This document shows positions 1 through 5,938 of a stretch of DNA of 6,289 nucleotides, in pieces. A program made the position numbers and the translations under genes. The stretch is from Gemmatimonadota bacterium (lineage in GTDB: Bacteria; Gemmatimonadota; Gemmatimonadetes; Gemmatimonadales; GWC2-71-9): assembly GCA_003220985.1 (NCBI GenBank), contig QHTY01000111.1:453-6741 (forward strand), in the 5' to 3' direction. Each line of letters starts with the position of its first letter. Within the stretch, counting starts at the first letter, position 1. The notes beneath the pieces were generated by a model. That model was not told where the DNA came from. It made no database searches and saw only the letters and a program-made list of their open reading frames with translations.

Positions 1-54
1 TTCGAGGCGCGCGCCCTGGGTCGCGAGGACGACCACCACGGACTCGTACGGCAT
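1..54 (-). CDS. Possible start of a further gene running off the left edge
   Basis: An ATG at 54-52 opens a frame, MPYESVVVVLATQGARLE, that stays open to the window edge, with an in-frame TAG shortly upstream. It begins 58 bases after the E1 stop. The ribosome-binding sequence is weak (CGGGAC) and 18 residues are too few to recognise a family. Overlapping frames from ATG 87 or ATG 78 are also open. A downstream operon member such as a cysteine synthase or a JAMM peptidase would be expected by analogy, but nothing in these residues shows it. Confidence 0.25.
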   Translation of the reverse strand, partial: MPYESVVVVLATQGARLE

Positions 55-112
55 GTCCCGACGCTAGCCGTCCGCCGGTGATCATCGTCACCATTCGGTC
101 GCCGGGTGGTTC

Positions 113-1261
113 TTAATAACGCGGTAGCGTCGGATCGACCTCCGCCTGCCACCGCAGGATCCCGCCCGTCAGGTTCGTCACGCGCGGGAATCCTGCCTCG
201 GCGAGATGCGACGCGGCCGCCCGACTGCGACTGCCGCCCTTACAGTAGACGACCACTTCGCGCTCGCGATCGAGCGTGTCGACGACGTCGGGGAGGGTCG
301 CCAGCGGGACGAGCCGCGCGCCCGGAATCCGCGCGATGTCCCACTCGAACTGCTCGCGCACGTCGAGCAGCTGCAGCGCCTCGCCCCGTGATAGCCGGCT
401 CTGGAGTTCACGGGGCGTGACCTCGACGAACCCACCCACCGCGCGTGGCTCCGCTTCGGCGGCGCGAATCCCGCAGAACTGCTCGTAATCGATGAGCGCT
501 TGGATCTCGTGCGTGCCGCACGCAGGGCACGTGGCGTCCCGGCGTACGTTGACCGTGCGGAATTTCATGCCGAGGGTGTCGATGAGCAGCAGGCGGCCTT
601 TGAGCGGCTCGCCGGCGCCGACGATCAACTTGATCGCCTCAGTGGCCTGAATCGTCCCCACCAGCCCGGGCAGGACCCCCAACACGCCACCCTCCGCGCA
701 GCTCGGCACGAGGCCCGGCGGCGGCGGTTCTGGAAAGAGGCAGCGATAGCATGGCCCGTCGGGCAGGGCGAAGACCGATGCCTGCCCTTCGAACCGGAAG
801 ATGCTGCCGTAGACGTTCGGCTTGCCCAGCAGGACGCACGCGTCGTTGACGAGATAGCGCGTCGCGAAGTTGTCGGTGCCGTCGACGACAATGTCGTACC
901 CGCTGAGAATGTCGAGCGCGTTCTTCGAAGTCAGCGTCGTCTCGTAGGTCTCGAGCCGGACGTGCGGGTTCACATCGGCGATGCGCTCCCGCGCCGAGAC
1001 CAGCTTGGGCCGTCCAACGTCCTTCGTGCCGTGCAGGATCTGTCGCTGCAGGTTCGTGACGTCGACGTTGTCGAAGTCCACGAGGCCAAGCGTGCCGACG
1101 CCGGCCGCGGCGAGATAGAGCGCGGCGGGCGATCCGAGCCCGCCCGCGCCGATGAGCAGGACCCGAGCGGCCTTGAGCTTTTCCTGGCCAGGGACGCCGA
1201 CATCGGGCAGGATGAGATGCCGGCTGTAGCGCACCAGCTCGGCCTGGACGAGAGTCGTCAC
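113..1261 (-). CDS. moeZ: MoeB/MoeZ-type E1-like adenylyltransferase with C-terminal rhodanese domain
   Basis: A 382-residue fusion that activates the Gly-Gly terminus of a sulfur carrier with ATP and then transfers sulfur to it. The E1 domain covers about residues 8-255: LIGAGGLGSPAA (37-48) for nucleotide binding, VDFDNVDVTNLQRQ (61-74), VDGTDNF (126-132), a four-cysteine zinc site (Cys171, Cys174, Cys245, Cys248), and SCAEGGVLG with Cys188 as candidate E1 catalytic cysteine. The rhodanese domain (about 280-378) has LDVREQFEWDIARIPGA and the active loop CKGGSRS with Cys340 as persulfide carrier. This is the layout of mycobacterial MoeZ and eukaryotic MOCS3/Uba4. GTG 1261 is chosen on its well-spaced GGAGG. 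Placement 2 bases behind cysO indicates a dedicated pair. It could also serve molybdopterin or thiamine synthesis. Confidence 0.95.
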   Translation of the reverse strand: MTTLVQAELVRYSRHLILPDVGVPGQEKLKAARVLLIGAGGLGSPAALYLAAAGVGTLGLVDFDNVDVTNLQRQILHGTKDVGRPKLVSARERIADVNPHVRLETYETTLTSKNALDILSGYDIVVDGTDNFATRYLVNDACVLLGKPNVYGSIFRFEGQASVFALPDGPCYRCLFPEPPPPGLVPSCAEGGVLGVLPGLVGTIQATEAIKLIVGAGEPLKGRLLLIDTLGMKFRTVNVRRDATCPACGTHEIQALIDYEQFCGIRAAEAEPRAVGGFVEVTPRELQSRLSRGEALQLLDVREQFEWDIARIPGARLVPLATLPDVVDTLDREREVVVYCKGGSRSRAAASHLAEAGFPRVTNLTGGILRWQAEVDPTLPRY

Positions 1262-1272
1262 GGTCAACCTCC
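1259..1272 (-). promoter_or_regulatory. Shine-Dalgarno sequence formed by the Gly-Gly codons of cysO
   Basis: The last two sense codons of the carrier gene, GGA GGT, create GGAGG (1272-1268) exactly 6 bases before GTG at 1261-1259. This spacing decides the start of the E1 gene in favour of GTG 1261 over the TTG at 1267, which directly abuts GGAGG. Confidence 0.75.
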
Positions 1273-1539
1273 TGCGATCGCCGGGACGACGATGATCTCA
1301 TCGCCGTCGCGCACGCTCGCCGCAAATCCGCCCTGGAGTCTGGCGTCGTCGTCGTTCACGTAAAACGTCACGAAGGGATACGGCTTGCCGGCAGCGTCGC
1401 GCAAGCGCGGGGCAAGGCCGGGGTATCGGGCCGAGACGTCGGCGACGACATCCCCCAACGTCGACCCGCTGGCTTCGAGCGAACGCCGGCCGTCGGCCAA
1501 TTTGGCCAACACCGTGGGAAGCTGCAGTGTGACACTCAT
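1264..1539 (-). CDS. cysO: CysO/MoaD/ThiS-family sulfur carrier protein
   Basis: A complete 91-residue ubiquitin-like (beta-grasp) sulfur carrier. It ends in PAIAGG; the terminal Gly-Gly is adenylated by an E1-like enzyme and then converted to a thiocarboxylate that donates sulfur. The sequence, with MSVTLQLPTVL at the start, SGSTLGDVV in the middle and FYVNDDDARLQGG...VRDGDEIIVVPAIAGG at the end, looks more like mycobacterial CysO (cysteine synthesis with CysM) than like canonical MoaD or ThiS. ATG 1539 has AGGAG 5 bases upstream, 13 bases after the thrB stop. The neighbouring E1-rhodanese gene, 2 bases downstream, is the obvious activating partner. Family and mechanism are secure; the final sulfur acceptor (cysteine, homocysteine, molybdopterin or thiamine) is inferred only from similarity and context. 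Confidence 0.92.
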   Translation of the reverse strand: MSVTLQLPTVLAKLADGRRSLEASGSTLGDVVADVSARYPGLAPRLRDAAGKPYPFVTFYVNDDDARLQGGFAASVRDGDEIIVVPAIAGG

Positions 1540-1571
1540 AGCATCTCCTTCATCACTGATGAGTTGTAAGA

Positions 1572-1599
1572 GGTGCGTGGTGCGTGGTACGTGGTGCTG
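1572..1599. repeat. Degenerate 7-base tandem repeat at the 3' end of thrB
   Basis: The plus strand reads GGTGCGT, GGTGCGT, GGTACGT, GGTGCTG in direct succession (1572-1578, 1579-1585, 1586-1592, 1593-1599). The first two units are identical and the third differs by one base. On the coding strand the array supplies the odd ThrB tail PRTTHHAPL. Such short arrays usually lie between genes, so the repeat may have spread into the gene end or removed an earlier stop codon. Confidence 0.75.
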
Positions 1600-2227
1600 C
1601 GATCACCGATGCGCCGGCCACGTTGCTCGTGCACGTGATCACCTCGGCCTCGACGCCGTTGTCGCGCCACGCCGCGATCATGGCCGCGCCGACCGCGGCG
1701 GACTGCTGCCCTGGCGCGATCGCCAGAATTGCGGAGCCCGCGCCTGACAACGTGGCACCGAACGCGCCGGCGTTTTGCGCTGCCGCTACCACCGCATCGT
1801 ACCCGGGAATGCGCGCGCGCCGGAAGGGGACGTGCAGCACATCGTCGAGCGCAGCGCTCAGTAACGCGCCATCGCCCGTCGCTAGCCCCTGGACCAGGGC
1901 AGCCGCGCGGCTGGCTGCGAGCACCGCGTCCGCGTGTGGCAGCATCTTTGGCAGCAGCGCCCGCGCGGCTTTCGTGTCCGAAGGAAATGGCGGGACCGCG
2001 ATCAGCAGCTCTATGTCCGCAGCGACGTTGAGAGAGGTCGAGACCAGTCCTCCCCCTGTGGACGTCCGCACGCTCAGGACCGCCCCGCCGTAGACCGCGG
2101 GCGCGACATTGTCGGGATGGCCCTCGATAGCGGTAGCGATCTCCACCACCTGTTGGCGTGTCAGATTCAGTTCGAGCGCGGCATCGGCGAGCAATACGCC
2201 GGCGACGATTGCGGCAGCCGACGAACC

Positions 2228-2237
2228 GTCCCCCCTC
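2228..2237 (-). other. thrB: Frame-change site in thrB
   Basis: On the coding strand the sequence GAGGGGGGAC joins the upstream thrB frame (ending VPAPEG) to GGT TCG TCG GCT GCC GCA in the +1 frame, encoding GSSAAA. Deleting one G of the six-G run (2235-2230) would restore frame and give PAPEGDGSSAAA. That still has Asp where nearly all GHMP kinases have Leu (GLGSS), and it remains short compared with the family. A larger missing segment therefore explains the site better than a homopolymer miscount alone. Confidence 0.75.
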
Positions 2238-2479
2238 CGGCGCCGGAACGCGGGCGGCAGCGCACGCCGCGCGGAAACCGCGCACCAGCAGGTCCTCATC
2301 GGCCGGAACGGAGACCGCAGTCAGCCGGCCGTGGCGCCGGACGGTGATGTCCCCCCCGCCCCCCCTCGTCTCCGCGGCACACGTCACGGACGCGACCAGC
2401 CAGCGGTCGATGGCGACGCCAATGCAGTCGAACCCCGAGCCGAGATTGCTCGAGCTCGCAGGCACCCGAGCGCGCGCCG

Positions 2480-3733
2480 TCATGAGTTGTCCTTCACCAG
2501 CGCGCGCACCTCGGCGACGCGTGGCGCAATGATGGGGGCCGTAGGCAGCGCCGGAGCGACGGCGTCGACGGTCTTCAGGCCGTTTCCCGTGATGCACAGC
2601 ACCACTTCGTCATCCGCGGAGAACCGGCCTTCGCCCGCCAGCGCGAGAGCGGCAGCGACCGTGACGCCGCCGGCCGTCTCGGTGAAGATCCCGACCGCTT
2701 CGGCCAGCAGTCGGATTCCCGCGACCAGCTCGGCATCCGAGACTGCGGCGGCCCAGCCGCCCGACTCGAGAATTGCACGCTTGGCGAACAGCCCATCGGC
2801 GGGATTTCCGATCGCAATCGACCGGGCGATCGTGTGCGGGACCACCGGCGTCACGGCATCGGTGTTCTCTCGCACAAGCCGAACGATCGGCGCGCAACCC
2901 GACGCCTGTGCGCCGAAGATGCGGGGGGCGCCGCCGCTCACCAGTCCGGCCGCGGCGAACTCCCGGAATCCTTTGCGCAGCTTCGTGACGAGCGAACCGC
3001 CGGCCATCGGCGCGACGACGACAGTCGGCAGCCGCCACCCCAGCTGCTCGGCAATCTCGAACGCCATCGTCTTCGACCCTTCGCCGTAGTAGCCCCGCAG
3101 GTTGACGTTCACGATGCCCCAGCCGAACAGATCCGCCACCTGCGCGCACAGCCGATTGACATCGTCGTAGTGCCCGCGCACGCGGACCAGGCGAGAACCA
3201 TACACCGCGGTCCCGACGATCTTCGCGGTCTCGAGATCTTCCGGGATGAAGATCCATGCCTTGAGACCGGCCCGCGCCGCCTGCGCGGCGACCGCATTTG
3301 CCAGGTTGCCGGTTGAGGCGCAGCCGATCGTGTCGAGTCCGAACGCGGCGGCGGCATTGATCGCGGTGGCGACGACGCGATCCTTGAAAGACAACGACGG
3401 ATGTGAGACCGCGTCGTTCTTGACCCAGACGTGCGCTACGCCGAGTAGCGCGGCGAGTCGCGGCGCCTCGACCAGCGGCGTGCCGCCCGTATCGAGAGAG
3501 AGGAGTGGCTCACCGTCGAACGGCAGCCACTCGCGGTAACGCCACAGCGACCAGGGACGCGCCGCGATCGCGTCGCGCGTGGGGAGCACCCGCGCCGCAT
3601 CGACGACCGGATCGAGCGGGCCGAGGCATTGCTCGCAGATCGCCACCGGAGCGGGCTGGTGTAACGTGCCGCACGCCCGGCACACCTGCGGTCGAGGCCG
3701 CAACGCCGGCGGCGGAGCCACCGTGGTCGTCAC
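2480..3733 (-). CDS. thrC: Threonine synthase
   Basis: ThrC is a cytoplasmic fold-type II PLP enzyme that converts O-phosphohomoserine to threonine and phosphate. From the GTG at 3733 the protein has 417 residues. It opens with a zinc-ribbon-like segment (CRAC at 18-21, CEQC at 33-36) found in one subgroup of threonine synthases. DTGGTPLVEAP follows at 81-91, then HPSLSFKDR with the PLP-binding Lys117, the phosphate-loop-like GCASTGNLANAVAAQAA, and near the end ITGNGLKT, a threonine synthase hallmark. The frame is open further upstream to an ATG at 3832, but that would add a Gly-rich low-complexity stretch read from the hexamer repeat and overlap panB by 103 bases. The GTG forms a GTGA overlap with the panB stop and is preferred. 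The G-rich repeat directly upstream may serve as, or hide, the ribosome-binding site. Confidence 0.95.
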   Translation of the reverse strand: MTTTVAPPPALRPRPQVCRACGTLHQPAPVAICEQCLGPLDPVVDAARVLPTRDAIAARPWSLWRYREWLPFDGEPLLSLDTGGTPLVEAPRLAALLGVAHVWVKNDAVSHPSLSFKDRVVATAINAAAAFGLDTIGCASTGNLANAVAAQAARAGLKAWIFIPEDLETAKIVGTAVYGSRLVRVRGHYDDVNRLCAQVADLFGWGIVNVNLRGYYGEGSKTMAFEIAEQLGWRLPTVVVAPMAGGSLVTKLRKGFREFAAAGLVSGGAPRIFGAQASGCAPIVRLVRENTDAVTPVVPHTIARSIAIGNPADGLFAKRAILESGGWAAAVSDAELVAGIRLLAEAVGIFTETAGGVTVAAALALAGEGRFSADDEVVLCITGNGLKTVDAVAPALPTAPIIAPRVAEVRALVKDNS

Positions 3734-4626
3734 GGCGTTGCCCCCGCCCCCGCCCCCGCCCCCACTGCCGGTGCCGGCGTTTGGCGGGCCGCGCGAATCA
3801 GGGCCTCGTCGGCCGCATCGATTTCGTAGCAATGTTCGGGACCGGGAAAGACACCGGCGCGGACGTCGCGCGCGTACTCGCTGAATGCGCGCTCCACGTG
3901 CGCGCCCACCTCGGCGTACCGCTTCACGAACCGCGGGGCGATGTCGCCAACGAAATTGCCCAGCAGGTCATGCGAGATCACGAGCTGCCCGTCGACGTGC
4001 GGACCGGCGCCGATCCCATACACGAGCACCCCGACACGTTCGCGCACGAACGCCGCGGTCTCGGCGGGAACCGCTTCCAGGAGAATCGCGAAGGCGCCCG
4101 CGCGCTCCAGCGCTTCAGCATCGCGCAGCAGCCGTTCGGCGGCCGCTAGGCATTTGCCCTGCACACGGTAGCCGCCGAGCTGTCCAATGCTTTGCGGCGT
4201 GAGCCCCAGGTGTCCCATCACCGCGATGCCGGCGTCCACCATCGCGCGGACACGGCGTGCGACGCGGCTTCCCCCTTCACACTTCACCGCGTCGCAGCCG
4301 GCCGCTATGAAGGCGCCCGCACTGCGGATCGCGGTCTCGTCGGACGGCTGGTAAGACAGGAACGGCAAATCGCCCACCACGAAGGCGTGCTTCGCAGCGC
4401 GGGCCACCGCTTTGATGAAGACCAGCATTTCGTCGAGGCCGATCTGGAGCGTACTCGGGAGTCCGAGCATCGTCATGGCGGCTGAATCACCCACCAGAAT
4501 CATGTCGACGCCCGCCCGGTCCGCGAACGTGGCCGTTGGGTAGTCGTAGGCCGTGACGAAGACGGCCTTTTCGTTGCGCGCTTTCAACGCCGCGAGGGTG
4601 GCAACGGTGACTTTACGAACCGACAT
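3730..4626 (-). CDS. panB: 3-methyl-2-oxobutanoate hydroxymethyltransferase (ketopantoate synthesis)
   Basis: PanB transfers a hydroxymethyl group from 5,10-methylenetetrahydrofolate to 2-oxoisovalerate, making ketopantoate for pantothenate and coenzyme A. The 298-residue product shows FVTAYDYPTA near the N-terminus, LVGDS with metal ligand Asp47, VGDLPF with Asp86, VKCEGG with Glu117, ILLEAVP with the probable catalytic Glu184, and GIGAGPHVDGQ around 204-214, all typical of PanB. I chose ATG 4626 because GGAGG lies 6 bases upstream (inside the end of the aminotransferase gene); a nearby ATG at 4638 overlaps that Shine-Dalgarno sequence itself. The family domain ends near residue 280. The rest is a low-complexity Pro/Ala/Gly tail (GAGAGAG) encoded by a GGGGGC hexamer repeat, probably a dispensable extension. 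It overlaps the aminotransferase by 14 bases and its TGA overlaps the thrC GTG start. Confidence 0.96.
   Translation of the reverse strand: MSVRKVTVATLAALKARNEKAVFVTAYDYPTATFADRAGVDMILVGDSAAMTMLGLPSTLQIGLDEMLVFIKAVARAAKHAFVVGDLPFLSYQPSDETAIRSAGAFIAAGCDAVKCEGGSRVARRVRAMVDAGIAVMGHLGLTPQSIGQLGGYRVQGKCLAAAERLLRDAEALERAGAFAILLEAVPAETAAFVRERVGVLVYGIGAGPHVDGQLVISHDLLGNFVGDIAPRFVKRYAEVGAHVERAFSEYARDVRAGVFPGPEHCYEIDAADEALIRAARQTPAPAVGAGAGAGATP
3740..3763 (-). repeat. Four perfect GGGGGC hexamer repeats (G-quadruplex-forming sequence)
   Basis: The plus strand reads GCCCCC four times in a row. On the coding strand and mRNA this gives four runs of five G separated by single C, exceeding the usual requirement for an intramolecular G-quadruplex. 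It encodes the Gly-Ala tail of PanB and ends 6 bases before the thrC GTG at 3733. Because the unit is six bases, gain or loss of units would not shift the panB frame. Confidence 0.9.
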
Positions 4627-5830
4627 GGATGCCTCCATCGGTCGGAGAAGCGACCGCGAGGTCGCTGACACATTCGCGGATGCGGTCGAGCGCGAGGTCG
4701 AGATCGGCCGGCGACACGGCGCACGACAGACGCAGATGGCCGGCGCCACCCGGTCCGAAATCGGTGCCGGGCAGCACCGCCACGCCGTAGTCGTCGAGCA
4801 GACGGGCGGCGAGCTCGCGTGTCGAGAGCCCCGATCGTTCTTCGAGCTGTCGCACGTCAGGGAATGCATAGAACGCCCCGTCAGGCCGCGCGCAGCGAAT
4901 GCCAGGAAGACCGTTCAACCCGTCGACCAGCCAATCCCTGCGGCGCTCGAAGCGCGCTACCGCACCGGTTACCACGTCTTGTGGCCCTGTCAGCGCGGCG
5001 ACCCCCGCCAGCTGCACGAACGGCGGCGTACAGGACGTGCCGTTGACCACCAGCGTCGTCACCCGCTCGACCAGCGCCGCCGGCAGCGCGCCGAAGCCGA
5101 GCCGCCAGCCGGTCATGACGTAGGTCTTTGAGAAGCTGTCCACGATGACCGTGCGCTCGAGCATGCCCGGCAGGGCCGCGAGGCTGTCCTCGCGCCCGTC
5201 GTACCGGATCCGGCCGTACACCTCGTCCGAGATCACGATGAGGTCGTGACGCAACGCGAGATCCGCAATCGCCTGGAGAGCATCAGCGGTTGCGACTCCG
5301 CCGGTGGGATTCCCAGGGAGATTGACGACCAACACGCGAGTGCGCGGGCCGATCAAGGCGGCGAGCCGCTCGGGATCCACCCCGCCCCGCGCATCGAGCG
5401 CGTAGCGGACAGGAGCGCCGCCTGCGAACCGCACGACCGATGGGTAGATCGGGAACCCGGGGTCCGGCACGAGCACCTCGTCGCCCGCCTCGACCACGGC
5501 GAGGAGGGCGTAGAACACCATCGGCTTGGCCCCCGGAACGACGACGATGTTCTCGGCCGCCGCCCCGTGGACGCCGCGCCACGCCAGGGACGCTGCAATC
5601 GCATCGCGGAAGGCGGGCAGACCGGCCGGATTCACATACCGGGTCTGGCCATCGTGCAGCGCGCGGACGGCTGCTTCGACCACGTGGGGCGGGGTCGTGC
5701 CGTCAGGCTCGCCGATCTCGAGGTGCACCACGTGGCGGCCGGCGGCCTCGAGGCGGCGTGCCGCCACGAACACCTCGAACGCGCCCTCGCCCGAGAGGGC
5801 GTTGACTCGACTAGCAGGAACGACGGGCAT
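4613..5830 (-). CDS. PLP-dependent class I/II aminotransferase (aspartate aminotransferase-like)
   Basis: A complete 405-residue fold-type I aminotransferase, normal length for the family. It transfers an amino group from an amino acid to a 2-oxo acid with pyridoxal phosphate in the cytoplasm. Visible landmarks: the N-terminal EIGEPDG substrate-loop motif (38-44), NPTGG (174-178), SDEVYG (201-206) with the Asp that contacts the PLP ring nitrogen, SFSKTYVMTGWRLG with the Schiff-base Lys at 235, and HLRLSCA with Arg367, matching the alpha-carboxylate-binding arginine. The start is ATG at 5830, preceded by GGGGGGA as a ribosome-binding sequence. The substrate is not determined: aspartate fits the threonine genes downstream, while valine/2-oxoisovalerate would fit panB, whose start overlaps this gene's end by 14 bases. 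First gene of the operon; its 5' leader carries the attenuator-like hairpins. Confidence 0.93.
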   Translation of the reverse strand: MPVVPASRVNALSGEGAFEVFVAARRLEAAGRHVVHLEIGEPDGTTPPHVVEAAVRALHDGQTRYVNPAGLPAFRDAIAASLAWRGVHGAAAENIVVVPGAKPMVFYALLAVVEAGDEVLVPDPGFPIYPSVVRFAGGAPVRYALDARGGVDPERLAALIGPRTRVLVVNLPGNPTGGVATADALQAIADLALRHDLIVISDEVYGRIRYDGREDSLAALPGMLERTVIVDSFSKTYVMTGWRLGFGALPAALVERVTTLVVNGTSCTPPFVQLAGVAALTGPQDVVTGAVARFERRRDWLVDGLNGLPGIRCARPDGAFYAFPDVRQLEERSGLSTRELAARLLDDYGVAVLPGTDFGPGGAGHLRLSCAVSPADLDLALDRIRECVSDLAVASPTDGGIHVGS

Positions 5831-5851
5831 GATCCCCCCACGGCCGGAACG

Positions 5852-5877
5852 AAAACGGCCGCTCAGCTGAGCGGCCG
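5852..5877 (-). terminator. Intrinsic terminator or attenuator hairpin just upstream of the aminotransferase
   Basis: A perfect 22-base palindrome (5877-5856) has 9-bp arms CGGCCGCTC and GAGCGGCCG around AGCT. It is followed on the minus strand by TTTT (5855-5852) and then CGTT. On the plus strand the palindrome has no T-tract after it, so termination would act in the minus direction. It could end the aldehyde dehydrogenase transcript. However, it sits only 21 bases before the aminotransferase ATG, too close for a new promoter in between, so it should also lie within any mRNA of the downstream operon. A second CGGCCG (5846-5841) could pair with the 3' arm as an alternative structure next to the ribosome-binding site. 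Confidence 0.65.
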
Positions 5878-5904
5878 CGGGAAGCGATTCCCTGAAACAA
5901 CCAT
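5863..5904 (-). CDS. Possible 13-residue leader peptide mini-ORF
   Basis: An ATG at 5904-5902 opens a 13-codon frame, MVVSGNRFPRPLS, whose TGA (5865-5863) lies inside the terminator-like hairpin at its AGCT centre. A ribosome finishing here would cover the hairpin, the geometry expected of a translated attenuator leader. Against it, there is no convincing Shine-Dalgarno sequence (only CCGGGCG directly before the ATG), no run of one regulatory codon beyond two valines, and short frames occur by chance. Treat as a hypothesis. Confidence 0.2.
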   Translation of the reverse strand: MVVSGNRFPRPLS

Positions 5905-5938
5905 CGCCCGGACCAATAAAGCCGCGGGCGAGTCGCTT
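5879..5938 (-). promoter_or_regulatory. Structured leader with mutually exclusive hairpins
   Basis: The minus-strand sequence contains a perfect 7-bp stem, TCGCCCG (5931-5925) with CGGGCGA (5910-5904), closing a 14-base loop. An outer 6-bp pairing, AAGCGA (5938-5933) with TCGCTT (5887-5882), would enclose it. A competing hairpin, GGGAA (5892-5888) with TTCCC (5883-5879) around a TCGC tetraloop, uses the same bases as the outer 3' arm, so the two cannot form together. The terminator-like hairpin follows after one base. The arrangement resembles an attenuator or riboswitch expression platform. I found no T-box, SAM or other known aptamer signature, so a ligand is not proposed. If transcription starts near 5930, the AAGCGA arm would be missing and only readthrough RNA would have the outer stem. 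Confidence 0.4.

Larger units (their letters stand above)
1553..2483 (-). pseudogene. thrB: Homoserine kinase with a disrupted reading frame
   Basis: ThrB, a GHMP-family kinase, phosphorylates homoserine with ATP and supplies the ThrC substrate. ATG 2483 overlaps the thrC stop (ATGA), with GAAGG 7 bases upstream. The first 84 or so codons encode good ThrB sequence (VPASSSNLGSGFDCIGVA, then DLLVRGFRAACAAA). At 2235-2228 the family sequence continues in the +1 frame: GSSAAAIVAG (GHMP ATP loop), EGHPDNVAPAVYGG, and the C-terminal GATLSGAGSAILAI, ending at TGA 1553. By comparison with family members from memory, about 12-14 residues normally lying between the Pro-rich segment and GSSAAA (a beta strand and the IPxxxGL part of the ATP loop) are absent. 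Either a deletion of about 35 bases inactivated the gene or the assembly is wrong here. The C-terminus after VIAAP is read from a heptamer repeat and looks like a non-native tail. Confidence 0.85.

Noticed and set aside
500..1363. 287-codon plus-strand open frame opposite moeZ and cysO
   Set aside because: It mirrors clear minus-strand genes, is Arg/Asp/Ala-rich without recognisable motifs, and is the usual antisense shadow in GC-rich DNA.
1550..1562. Small inverted repeat TCATCA-C-TGATGA at the thrB stop
   Set aside because: One-base centre is too small for a hairpin loop and the arms are short; probably chance.
2229..2237. Programmed -1 frameshift in thrB at the G_GGG_GGA slippery heptamer
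   Set aside because: The bases fit the X_XXY_YYZ pattern, but the downstream ThrB sequence needs a +1 shift, and the missing family residues would not be restored.
2109..3089. 326-codon plus-strand open frame opposite thrC/thrB
   Set aside because: Low-complexity Ala/Ser/Pro/Arg composition, no family motif, lies across two well-supported minus-strand genes.
2480..3832. Longer thrC reading frame starting at ATG 3832
   Set aside because: The extra residues come from panB DNA and the hexamer repeat in another frame; GTG 3733 gives a standard stop-start overlap and begins just before the zinc-ribbon-like domain.
3730..4869. Longer panB reading frame starting at 4869
   Set aside because: The extra 81 residues are read out of frame from the aminotransferase gene and do not resemble PanB; ATG 4626 has a well-placed GGAGG.
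5856..5877. Palindrome as a mobile-element end or recombination site
   Set aside because: No target duplication, no second copy and no transposase or integrase nearby; the T-tract on one side favours a terminator.
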